64,000 nucleotides of DNA, taken from Roseateles violae (lineage in GTDB: Bacteria > Pseudomonadota > Gammaproteobacteria > Burkholderiales > Burkholderiaceae_C). This document shows, in pieces, positions 34,132 to 42,844 of the stretch. Every line of letters starts with the position of its first letter. Position 1 is the stretch's first letter. The notes under the pieces were generated by a model. It worked only from the letters and a program-made list of their open reading frames with translations. It had not been told where the DNA came from and did not search any database. The stretch is taken from contig NZ_JAUHHC010000005.1 of NCBI RefSeq assembly GCF_030410485.1, positions 558,001 to 622,000 of the forward strand. The letters run 5' to 3'. The translations under genes were made by a program, and so were the position numbers.

Positions 34132-35943
34132 ATGGGCGCCGCCACCCTGGCCGAAGCGGACGGCGCGGGCGCGCTCGCGGCCTCGTCCGATGACGCGGCG
34201 CGCTACGACAGCCGCCGGCTCGACGTGCTGGTGCGCTTCAGCGCCGCGCTGCGCCTGCAGATGACCCTGGTCGCCTTCGTCATCGCGGCGCTGGCCTGGA
34301 TCGGCGGCGCGCAGCCCCGCCTGGTGCTGGTCTGGCTGCTGCTGGTGCTGGCCGTGCGCGAGGCGCGCGCCGCGGCGATCAAGCGCCTGGGCCAGCAGCA
34401 TGCGCGTCCGATCGCACCGCGCATGCGCCAGGTCGCCTGGATGACCCTGGCGCTGGGCCTGGCGCAGGGCAGCTCGGCGCTGCTGATGCTGCAGCTGGAG
34501 ATCGGCTTCGCGGCGCTGCTGACGATGGTGCTGCTGTCGCTGAGCGCCGGCGCGGTGTCGACGACCTACACGGTGCCGGCCGCCTTCGTCGCCTATGTCG
34601 GCGGCATCGCGCTGCCGGCGGCGACGATGTGGCTGCTGCGCGCAGACTCGCTGAGCATCAGCATCGCCGCCCTGGTGCTGCTGTTCATGGCGGTGCAGAT
34701 CCGCTTCGCGCGGCAGAACATGCAGCTGTTCGACGAGTCCTACCGGATGCGGCTCGAGAACATGACCCTGCTGCAGCAGCTGACCGAGGAACGCCGCCAG
34801 CTGGCGCGCGCCCGCGATGCGGCCGTGCAGGCGAACCGCTCGAAGAGCGGCTTCCTGGCCGCCGCCAGCCACGATCTGCGCCAGCCGCTGCAAAGCCTGT
34901 CGCTGAACAGCAGCGCGCTATCGCGGCGCGCGCTCGATGCCGAAAGCCGCGCGATCGCCGGCGAGATCGGCGCCGGCATCGAGGCCTTGCGCCAGATGCT
35001 GGATGCGCTGCTCGATGTCTCCAAGCTCGACGCCGGCGTGGTCACGCCGCTGCTGCGGCCGATTCCGCTGGACCGGCTGCTGCAGGCCTTGTGCGGGCGC
35101 TTCCGGCCGGCCGCCGAGGCGCGCGGCCTGCTGCTGAGCGCCGACTGCCCCGAGGGCCTGGTGGTCAGCAGCGACGTCGGCATGCTGCAGCGCCTGCTGT
35201 CCAACCTGATCGACAACGCGATCAAGTTCACCGCCCAGGGCGGCGTGCGGCTGTCGGTGCAGGCGCAGCCGACGCATCTGCTGCTGACCGTGCAGGACAG
35301 CGGCATCGGCATCGCCGAGGCCGACCAGCAGCGCGTCTTCGAGGATCTGGTGCAGCTCGGCAATCCGCAGCGCGACCGCAGCTGCGGCCATGGCCTGGGC
35401 CTGGGCATCGTGCGCCGGCTCGCGCAACTGCTGGGCATCGAGTACTCGATCGAATCGCGGCTCGGCGAGGGCACGCGCTTTCATCTGCGCCTGCCGCGCG
35501 GCGACGCCGCGCCGGCGCCATCGGCCGATGCGCTGCGCGCCGCCGGACCCTCGCTGGCGCGGCGGCGCGTGCTTGTTCTTGATGATGATCCTGCCGTGCG
35601 ATCGGCCTACGCTCATGCGCTGCAAGGCCTCGGTTGCGAGGTCTGCTGCAGCGCCAGCCTGGCCGAGGCGCTGGCCGCGCTGCCGCAGCACGAGCCCGAG
35701 ATCGCCCTCGTCGACTACCGCCTGGCCGAGGCTCAAGACGGCTTCGAAGCGATCACGCGGCTGCGCGCCGAGCGCCCCGGCCTGGCGGCAGTCATCGTCT
35801 CGGCCGACAGCTCGGCCGCCTTGCGCGAGCAGGCCGCCCGCGTCGGCGTGCCGATGCTGCGCAAGCCGGCCAGCGAGGCGATGCTGGCGGCGGCCATCGA
35901 CGACGGTTTGCGGGACAGGCACGACGGCGACACGGCGGCTTGA
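34132..35943 (+). CDS. Hybrid membrane histidine kinase/response regulator
   Basis: A 603-residue inner-membrane sensor. A hydrophobic N-terminal part (about 30-195) has five or six membrane helices and no large periplasmic domain. A coiled coil leads to HisKA (KSGFLAAASHDLRQPLQSL, phospho-His about 246) and HATPase (NLIDNAIKFTAQGGVRL, VQDSGIGIAEADQQRVFEDL, GHGLGLGIVRRLAQLLG). A C-terminal REC domain (about 475-595; VLVLDDDPAVRSAYAHAL, IALVDYRLAE) makes it a hybrid. It follows the response regulator by 3 bases. The unusual multi-helix sensor may detect a membrane or small-molecule signal. Confidence 0.9.
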   Translation: MGAATLAEADGAGALAASSDDAARYDSRRLDVLVRFSAALRLQMTLVAFVIAALAWIGGAQPRLVLVWLLLVLAVREARAAAIKRLGQQHARPIAPRMRQVAWMTLALGLAQGSSALLMLQLEIGFAALLTMVLLSLSAGAVSTTYTVPAAFVAYVGGIALPAATMWLLRADSLSISIAALVLLFMAVQIRFARQNMQLFDESYRMRLENMTLLQQLTEERRQLARARDAAVQANRSKSGFLAAASHDLRQPLQSLSLNSSALSRRALDAESRAIAGEIGAGIEALRQMLDALLDVSKLDAGVVTPLLRPIPLDRLLQALCGRFRPAAEARGLLLSADCPEGLVVSSDVGMLQRLLSNLIDNAIKFTAQGGVRLSVQAQPTHLLLTVQDSGIGIAEADQQRVFEDLVQLGNPQRDRSCGHGLGLGIVRRLAQLLGIEYSIESRLGEGTRFHLRLPRGDAAPAPSADALRAAGPSLARRRVLVLDDDPAVRSAYAHALQGLGCEVCCSASLAEALAALPQHEPEIALVDYRLAEAQDGFEAITRLRAERPGLAAVIVSADSSAALREQAARVGVPMLRKPASEAMLAAAIDDGLRDRHDGDTAA

Positions 35944-35976
35944 TCCCGGTCACAGCGCCAGGGAAGGACGGCGACC

Positions 35977-38900
35977 ATGCAAACAACGGCCAACACATGG
36001 TTATCGGAAGGCGCCGAGCAATTGGCGGCCGAGCTGGAAACCGGCGGCGCCAAACAGGATGGCGAGTTCGACTGCGACATCCTGATCGTCGGCAGCGGCT
36101 ATGGCGGGGCCGTCGCCGCAGCCCGGCTGGCCGGCAGCTACGAGCCGAAGCGGGAGCGCTGCTGCAAGGTCTGGCTGCTCGAGCGCGGCAGCGAGCATCT
36201 GCCCGGCAGCTTCCCCTCGCAATGGGCCGAGCTGCCCGGCCAGGTGCGCTTCAGCCTGCAGGATGGCGGCGCCCCGCACGGCATGGATCTGGGCCTGTTC
36301 GACCTGCGCATCGGCGCCGATGTGTCGGCCCTGCTGGCCAACGGGCTCGGCGGCGGCTCGCTGATCAATGCGGGCGTGATGCGGATGCCGCCGGCGACGG
36401 TGTTCCGCCAGGGCTGGCCCGAGGGCCTGCGACTGGCCAGCCTGCGCGAGGCCTTCCGCGCCGCGAAAACCATGCTGAACCCGCGCATGCTGCCCGAGGG
36501 CCGCAGCGTGCCCAAGCTGGACCATATGGCCCGGCTCGGGCCGCGCGAAACGCTCGCCGGCCGGGCCGGCGCGGCCGCGAACGAAGCGCCGCCGCCGCGC
36601 GCCGCCCGGCTGCCGCTGACCGTGCACTTCGAGCCCGGCTCCAAGACCGACGAGCTGCCGCCCTGCACGCTCTGCGGCGACTGCATGACCGGCTGCAACC
36701 AGGGCGCCAAGCTCTCGCTGGACCTCAACTATCTGCGCCAGGCCCGCCAGGCAGGCGCGCGGCTGTTCTGCGGCGGCGCCGTCGAATACCTGGAGAAGTG
36801 CCCCGGCGGCTGGATCGTGCACTGGCATTACACCGACACGCGCCTGCGTCCGGCCGATGGCCATGCTTTCAAGCTGCGGGCCCGGCGCGTCGTGCTAGCC
36901 GCCGGCACCCTGGGCTCGACCGAGATCCTGCTGCGCTCGCGCGAGCGCGGCCTGCCGCTGTCCGCCCGGCTCGGCAGCGCTTTCTCCTGCAATGGCGACC
37001 GCATTGCCGCGGCCTATGGCAACGGCGAGCGGATCCGCGCCGCCGCCGATCCGCAGACCGATCCGGCCGAGGAACGCGACGCCGGCCCGACCATCCTCGG
37101 CATCGTCAATCTGCCGGACGAGGCCGCGCCCGGCTATGTGCTCGAAGACCTGTCCGTGCCCGGTGCGCTGCGGCCGCTGTTCGGCGAGATCGTGTTCCTG
37201 CTTGCGCGCCTGCTGCAGTCGCCGGAACGCCGCGACGAGACGATGGGCGACAGCGACGATCCGGTCGCCGCGGCGCTCACCGAGGCCGACATCGACCGCA
37301 TGAGCCTGTATGCCTTCGTCGGCCCCGATGCCGCGGCCGGCACCCTGCGCCTGCCGGCGCCACCCGGACGACGGGCGGCCGTCGAGGCCGGGCTGCGGAT
37401 CGACTGGGCCGAACCGATTGCGGCGGAGCTGCCCGAGCGCCTGCGCGGCTGGCTGCAGCAGCGGCTCGATCAGGTCGGCGGAGGCGGCGGCACGGCCGTG
37501 TCGACGACCGGCTTCAATATCGGCCGGCGCAACCTCGTCAATGTCTCGGTCACCGTCCATCCGCTGGGCGGCTGCCGCATGGGCGACGACGCCGGCAGCG
37601 GCGTCGTCGATCGCTGCGGCCGAGTCTTCGATCCGACCGGCGATGTCCACGAGGGCCTGGCCGTGCTCGACGGCTCCATCGTTCCCACCGCGCTGGGCAT
37701 CAATCCGGCCTTCACGATCACCGCGCTGGCCGAGCACGCGGCGCCGCAGCTGCGCGAGCACTGGGGCCTCGCGCAAGCATCGATCGAGGCCGACCTGCCG
37801 GACCGGCCGCGCGCGGCGCCGCGGCGCATCCCGCCGCCACGGGCCGACTGGCAGCTCAGCGAGCGCCTGCAGGGCCGGGTCAGCTTCGACGCGGGCCGGA
37901 CCCATTTCTGGGCCGGCCTGGAGATCGAGTTCGAGACGATTCCGGGCCTGCACCGCGCGCTGCAGCAGCCCGATGGCGTGCTGAAGCTGCGCCGCGGCAC
38001 GCTGACGCTGCACGAGGCAGGGCCCGACGATGACGAGTTCAGCATCGCCCCCAGCGCCGACACCCTGGTCTGCAGCGCCGAGCTGGGCGGCCAGATGCTG
38101 TTCTTCGCCCCCGGCCCGGCCGGCTGCAAGGAGCGGATGAGCACCCTGGTCTACCGGCTGAGCGTGCAGGGCATCGGCGTGGACCGGGGCGGCCCGCTGC
38201 GGATCAACGACCGCCTGGAGGGCATCAAGCTGCTGGGCCTGCCGCCCGAACCCGACGACGAGGACCAGCCCTTCGTCGCCCCCAACCCCTTGCGCCAGCT
38301 CAGCGAGCTGACGCTGCGCCATGAGCGCCAGCCGATCGGCCGGCTGACGATAGACCTGGCCTTCCTGGCCGCACAGCGCGAGCCCCTGCTGTCGCTGCTG
38401 CGGGCCTCCAATCTCGTCGATGCGCTGGTCGACCTCGGCAGCAGCGGGGTCTTCGTGCTGCGGCGCCTGCTGATGTCCTGGATCAAGACGATTGCCGACC
38501 TCGGCGATCCGCCCGGCGAGGGCCAGGCCCAGCACCTGGACGAGCGCTACCCGGGGCCGGTTGCCGGCGCCGAGCCTGAGGTGATCGAGCTCGACGGCCG
38601 CGGTGCGCGGCTGACGCATTACAAGATCGCCGCCCCTTGCGGCGCGCCGCTGCTGCTGATCCATGGCCTGGGCGTCTCCGGCAGCATCTTCAGCCATCCG
38701 AGCATTCCGCACAGCCTGCTGAGCTGCCTTCACGAAGACCGGCGCGATGTCTGGATCCTCGACCTCAGCAGCAGCATCGGCAACGAATGGGGACGCCAGA
38801 AGCTGGAGCCGCAGCACTGGTCGACGCATCGCATCGCCCAGGTCGAGATTCCGGCGGCGATCGACTGCGTGCTGGCCCGCAGCGGCCAGCCGCGGCTCGA

Positions 38901-41379
38901 CGTGTTCGCGCACTGCATGGGCGGGCTGATGTTCTGCATGGCGACCTTGAACGATCTGCGGCTGGCGCCGAAGATCCGTGCCGCCGTGCTGTCGCAGACC
39001 GGTCCGCTGCCACGGCTGAGTCCCTACAACCGCTTCCGCGCCTTTGTCGTCGGCGCGCTGGAGCAGATGTTCGAGATCGACGAGCTCGATGCCTGCCCCG
39101 ACTACCAGGCCACGCTCGGCACCGATGGCCGCCCGGTCTGGCAGCGCATCACGCCGCGGCCGTCCCGGCTCGACCTGGCCGACGCGATGCTGGCCCTCTT
39201 TCCCTATCCGGACAACGAGAGCGGCGAGGACAGCGAAGCGATGCGACAGCGCAACTCGCCGGTCAGCGAATCGGACTTCCTGCGCATCCGCCACCGCGCG
39301 GACGGCATCTTCGGCCAGCTGTTCGAGCTGCCCAATGTGGCCGATTCGACCTTGGCCTGCCTGGACGCGCTGTTCGGCTGGGTCAAGGTGCCCATCCTCC
39401 TGCAGGCGATCCAGTTCACCCGCTACCAGCTGCTGACCGACAGCGAGGGCCGCAACCGCTTCGTCCATGAAGCGAATCTGGCCGAGGGCTTCGGCTTCCC
39501 GGTGCTGTTCATCCATGGCCAGCGCAACCGGGTGTTCGACTGGCAGGGCAGCCTCAACAGCCTGCAGCTGCTGCAGAAGATCCGCGGCGAGCCGGTCTCC
39601 ACCGCGGCCGACCGCTCGCAGGCCGGCCGGCGCCTGTATGGCGAAGGCGCCACGCAGCTGGCCGTGTTCGAGCGCTATGGCCACCTGGACTGCATCTTCG
39701 GCAAGGACATCCGCCGGGACATCTACCCGAGCTTGCGCGACTTTCTCGACGACCCCAAGCTGCCGCGCCCGGGCCGCGCGCTCAAGCCCCTGCCACCGCT
39801 GGCGCAGCTGCCGGCGCTGGGCCCGATGCTGGGCTGGCTGCGGCCGCTGGAGGTGCAGGGGCAGCGCTGGCTGCAGTTCCAGCTGCTGGTCCATCCGGCA
39901 CCGCAGGCGCCGCGCTGCTATGCGGTGGCGGTCGTGCCGGTGCTCGAGGGCGCGCCCCAGTTGGAGCAGGCCCGCCTGCTGCCCTGGCCCGGCGACTATG
40001 GCCAGGTGCTGACGCTGCAGCTGCTCGATGCCGAGGGCCGGCCCGCCAACCATGCCCTGCTGACCCTGCATGCCGACCAGGCGCCGACGCTGGCCGAGGC
40101 CGAGCCCGCGGCCTGGCTGGCCCACAGCAGCGCCGCCGACGCGGGCACGATCGCCGCGCTGCGCCTGACGCTGCTGGGGGACCGTCAGGACATGAGCGCC
40201 GAGGCGCAGCGCAGCGTGTTCACGCTGACGGCCCGCGTTGCCGCCGCGGCCGACCGCGGTGGCGCCGACACTTCGGCGCCGCTGAGCTTCGCGCTCGCCA
40301 GCTGCCAGTACCCGCCGACCCTGATCGACGAGCAGCTCGCCGGCGCCTCCTACGCGCGGCTCGCCGAGGACGCCCAGCGCGCCGATGGGCCCCAGCTGCT
40401 GCTGCTGGCCGGCGACCAGGTCTATATCGACGCCGGCGGCGGCGTGTTCAGCGGCGCCAGCTCGCCCTCGGCCCTGCTGCCCAAGGACAGCGCGATGATC
40501 GCCCGCTCCTACGAGCTGAGCTACGGCCTGCCGGCGATGCGCCGCACGACGGCGCGGCTGCCCAGCTTCGCGATGCTGGACGATCATGAGGTCGGCAATG
40601 ACTGGCCGGGCCTGGCCGGCGCGCCCGAATTGCCGCAGGTGGACGTCGGTGCGGCGCTGCAGGCCTTCGGGCATTTCCAGCGCGCGCTGGGCCCCTATGG
40701 CGAGCGCACAAGGCTGGGCGGCGAGGGTTCGCAGAGCTATGTCTTCCATCCGGCCGGCCATCCGGTCTTTGTGCTGGACACCCGCATCCACCGCGAGGCG
40801 CGCAGTGCCGCCACCGTCGGCCGCGCCAGCCTGCTGCGGGCGGACGTGATGGCGGCCCTGCTGGCCGGCCTGAAAAGCGCGCCGGCGCAAAGCATCAAGT
40901 TCATCCTCTCGCCCTCGCCGCTGCTGCCGCCCGAGCGCTTCAACAAGGACCGGGTGGCCGAGCGCCTGCACAGCGACACCGGCAGCGGCTTTCCCTGCTG
41001 GACCGCCACGCTGCTGAACTTCATCCACGCCAACGCGATCGAGCGCGTCGTGCTGCTCAGCGGCGACAGCCATCTGTCCTCGGTGTGCGAGTTCGAGTTC
41101 GAGCCGCTGGGCAGCGGCCGCGTGATCGGCATCGTGTCCTCGGCGCTGTACGCGCCCTGGCCCTTCGCGAACCAGCGGCCCGACGAACTGGTCCTCGGCG
41201 GCCCGCCCGTCGACCTCGGCCCGCCCGGCACGCCCTGCGTGGGCAGCGTCAGGCTGCATGCGATGTCCGCGGCCAACGGCTATGCCCTGCTGCGCGCCGA
41301 TGCCCAGGCCGGCCTGCTGACGGTGAGCCTGCGCTCGGCCGATGGCAGCAGCAACAGCGACTGCGAATTCCATTTTTGA
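35977..41379 (+). CDS. Giant GMC oxidoreductase - alpha/beta hydrolase - PhoD-like phosphoesterase fusion
   Basis: An 1800-residue protein with three enzyme-like parts. (1) GMC/cholesterol-oxidase-like FAD domain, residues about 30-620: DILIVGSGYGGAVAAARLAG for FAD, a four-Cys cluster CTLCGDCMTGC near 228, and the C-terminal VHPLGGCRMGDD (526). (2) About 620-890, a beta-rich part of unknown role. (3) Alpha/beta hydrolase, about 890-1250: LLLIHGLGVSG, nucleophile elbow HCMGG (978), YGHLDCIFG (1233). (4) PhoD-like metallophosphoesterase, about 1430-1790: ALASCQYPPT, LLAGDQVYID, MLDDHEVGNDW, LLSGDSHLSS. There is no signal peptide. It follows the RR/hybrid-kinase genes with a clean start and SD. 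The coding pattern is uniform across domains, so it is not an obvious assembly join. A sterol, lipid or polyester-like substrate is plausible but unproven. Confidence 0.85.
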   Translation: MQTTANTWLSEGAEQLAAELETGGAKQDGEFDCDILIVGSGYGGAVAAARLAGSYEPKRERCCKVWLLERGSEHLPGSFPSQWAELPGQVRFSLQDGGAPHGMDLGLFDLRIGADVSALLANGLGGGSLINAGVMRMPPATVFRQGWPEGLRLASLREAFRAAKTMLNPRMLPEGRSVPKLDHMARLGPRETLAGRAGAAANEAPPPRAARLPLTVHFEPGSKTDELPPCTLCGDCMTGCNQGAKLSLDLNYLRQARQAGARLFCGGAVEYLEKCPGGWIVHWHYTDTRLRPADGHAFKLRARRVVLAAGTLGSTEILLRSRERGLPLSARLGSAFSCNGDRIAAAYGNGERIRAAADPQTDPAEERDAGPTILGIVNLPDEAAPGYVLEDLSVPGALRPLFGEIVFLLARLLQSPERRDETMGDSDDPVAAALTEADIDRMSLYAFVGPDAAAGTLRLPAPPGRRAAVEAGLRIDWAEPIAAELPERLRGWLQQRLDQVGGGGGTAVSTTGFNIGRRNLVNVSVTVHPLGGCRMGDDAGSGVVDRCGRVFDPTGDVHEGLAVLDGSIVPTALGINPAFTITALAEHAAPQLREHWGLAQASIEADLPDRPRAAPRRIPPPRADWQLSERLQGRVSFDAGRTHFWAGLEIEFETIPGLHRALQQPDGVLKLRRGTLTLHEAGPDDDEFSIAPSADTLVCSAELGGQMLFFAPGPAGCKERMSTLVYRLSVQGIGVDRGGPLRINDRLEGIKLLGLPPEPDDEDQPFVAPNPLRQLSELTLRHERQPIGRLTIDLAFLAAQREPLLSLLRASNLVDALVDLGSSGVFVLRRLLMSWIKTIADLGDPPGEGQAQHLDERYPGPVAGAEPEVIELDGRGARLTHYKIAAPCGAPLLLIHGLGVSGSIFSHPSIPHSLLSCLHEDRRDVWILDLSSSIGNEWGRQKLEPQHWSTHRIAQVEIPAAIDCVLARSGQPRLDVFAHCMGGLMFCMATLNDLRLAPKIRAAVLSQTGPLPRLSPYNRFRAFVVGALEQMFEIDELDACPDYQATLGTDGRPVWQRITPRPSRLDLADAMLALFPYPDNESGEDSEAMRQRNSPVSESDFLRIRHRADGIFGQLFELPNVADSTLACLDALFGWVKVPILLQAIQFTRYQLLTDSEGRNRFVHEANLAEGFGFPVLFIHGQRNRVFDWQGSLNSLQLLQKIRGEPVSTAADRSQAGRRLYGEGATQLAVFERYGHLDCIFGKDIRRDIYPSLRDFLDDPKLPRPGRALKPLPPLAQLPALGPMLGWLRPLEVQGQRWLQFQLLVHPAPQAPRCYAVAVVPVLEGAPQLEQARLLPWPGDYGQVLTLQLLDAEGRPANHALLTLHADQAPTLAEAEPAAWLAHSSAADAGTIAALRLTLLGDRQDMSAEAQRSVFTLTARVAAAADRGGADTSAPLSFALASCQYPPTLIDEQLAGASYARLAEDAQRADGPQLLLLAGDQVYIDAGGGVFSGASSPSALLPKDSAMIARSYELSYGLPAMRRTTARLPSFAMLDDHEVGNDWPGLAGAPELPQVDVGAALQAFGHFQRALGPYGERTRLGGEGSQSYVFHPAGHPVFVLDTRIHREARSAATVGRASLLRADVMAALLAGLKSAPAQSIKFILSPSPLLPPERFNKDRVAERLHSDTGSGFPCWTATLLNFIHANAIERVVLLSGDSHLSSVCEFEFEPLGSGRVIGIVSSALYAPWPFANQRPDELVLGGPPVDLGPPGTPCVGSVRLHAMSAANGYALLRADAQAGLLTVSLRSADGSSNSDCEFHF

Positions 41380-41393
41380 CCAGGAGCCCCGCC

Positions 41394-41882
41394 ATGCCCA
41401 CCTTCACCGGCAAGACGACGACCTACACGGACCGCAACGGCAACTTCGGTCCCTATGTCAACGAGATCAGCTTCGAGGCCAGCTTCGACGCCCAGGGCCG
41501 CTGGACCATAGAGCCCAGCGACTTCAGCGGCCACGCGCCCACCGACGCCAACAATGTCAGCGAGCTGGCGGTGACGCTGAAGAGCCGGGCCGAGGGCCAG
41601 TCCAGCCGCACGGCCAAAACGGCGGCGGTGAAGGTCGTCTTCAGCATCGTCACCCAGGAAGGCGTGCACGCGAGCCTGGACCTGAGTTTCGACACCGCGG
41701 CCAGCTTCCTCGTGCCGGCCGGCCCCGACAAGAACAAGACGCTGAAGGGGCTGCCGCTGGACACGGCAAGCGGCCAGATCACCATGGTCGGCAAGGGCAA
41801 GCTGAAGGCGGCCTTTGGCCTGGTCTCGGCCAAGTCCGGTGTGCTGCTGAGCGGCAAATTCACGCCCAACCCCTGGGCCTGA
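41394..41882 (+). CDS. Hypothetical partner of the giant fusion enzyme
   Basis: A 162-residue soluble, beta-rich protein (TFTGKTTTYTDRNGNFGPYVNEISFEASFD; VKVVFSIVTQEGVHASLDLSFD). No signal peptide, membrane segment or known domain is visible. It starts 14 bases after the 1800-residue enzyme gene with an SD (caggag), so the two are probably one transcript and may act together. I do not recognise the family. Confidence 0.65.
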   Translation: MPTFTGKTTTYTDRNGNFGPYVNEISFEASFDAQGRWTIEPSDFSGHAPTDANNVSELAVTLKSRAEGQSSRTAKTAAVKVVFSIVTQEGVHASLDLSFDTAASFLVPAGPDKNKTLKGLPLDTASGQITMVGKGKLKAAFGLVSAKSGVLLSGKFTPNPWA

Positions 41883-41889
41883 GTCCCGC

Positions 41890-42657
41890 CTACAGCGCCA
41901 GATGGTGCGACTGCAGGGTCAGGATGCCGTCGAAGATCAGGCTGTCGATCAGCTCATGCTCGATGTCCAGCGCCGGCGAGACCTTCCAGCCGGCGCCGCC
42001 GGTCATCAGGGTCAAGGGCTCGTGGCCGGCGCGTTGCTTCAGGTGGCGGTGCATGCGCTCGATCGCGCCGGTGATCGCGTAGTTGCCGCCGCTGGTCAGC
42101 GCGTCCGAGGTGTTGGTCGGGAATTCGCGCACCTCGCCCGTCGGCACGCGCAGACCGGCCGTGCCGCCCTCCAGCGCGCGCAGCATGATGCCGTGGCCGG
42201 GCAGGATCAGGCCGCCGATGAAATGGCCGTCCGCCTCGAGCGCGTCGACGGTCACCGCGGTACCCACCATCACGACCAGGCAGGCACGCGCCGGCCCGCG
42301 CCGGAGGCTATGTGAGCGCGCACCGACCAAGGCGACGAAACGGTCGGTGCCGAGCCGGCCCGGGTGGTCGTAGCCATTGCTGATGCCGCCGCCCTGGGCG
42401 CTGGAGACGATCCAGCGCGGCGTCACATCCCACAGCTCCAGCTGCTCCTCGACGCGGCGACGCACCGCGTCGCCGGCCACATTGCAGCCCAGCACGCTGT
42501 GCGGCACCGGCAGGCGCTGCCAATCGCCCTCGCCGAGCTGCTCGATGTTTTCCAGAAACACCGCGCCATGGGCCAGCAGTACCGCCCCCGGCTGGGGCGA
42601 TGCATACAGCGCCCATTTCAGGCGGGTATTACCGATATCGATGGCCAGAAAGCTCAT
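41890..42657 (-). CDS. coaX: Type III pantothenate kinase
   Basis: A 255-residue ASKHA-fold kinase for the first step of CoA synthesis. The N-terminal phosphate motif is [18 protein letters not shown]. Later come [47 protein letters not shown] and [15 protein letters not shown] with TGGAGW. The type III lineage uses a monovalent cation and does not feel CoA feedback. It is convergent to the fusion-enzyme partner gene. In related genomes it sits with birA, which lies outside the pattern here. Confidence 0.93.
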   Translation of the reverse strand: MSFLAIDIGNTRLKWALYASPQPGAVLLAHGAVFLENIEQLGEGDWQRLPVPHSVLGCNVAGDAVRRRVEEQLELWDVTPRWIVSSAQGGGISNGYDHPGRLGTDRFVALVGARSHSLRRGPARACLVVMVGTAVTVDALEADGHFIGGLILPGHGIMLRALEGGTAGLRVPTGEVREFPTNTSDALTSGGNYAITGAIERMHRHLKQRAGHEPLTLMTGGAGWKVSPALDIEHELIDSLIFDGILTLQSHHLAL

Positions 42658-42844
42658 GGTGGGAGGCGGCGCTTGTCGTCAACGCCGCCAGCCTACCAGT
42701 TCCGGCGCCGCGCGCAGGGCCTCAAGTTGCGGCGCGGGCGGCCGATATCGCAGATGGAGGAGCCTTTGCTCCGGTGCCAAGCAAGCGCAAAACGCCTCTG
42801 AGCAACAAGCTGCACGCGCCGGGGAAACGAGCGGTACAAGGCCC

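Noticed and set aside
36895-41373. A 1492-codon open frame antisense to the giant fusion gene.
   Set aside because: Long antisense frames are expected in high-GC DNA. Its translation is Gln/Arg/Ala-rich with no domain, whereas the plus strand encodes recognisable motifs throughout.
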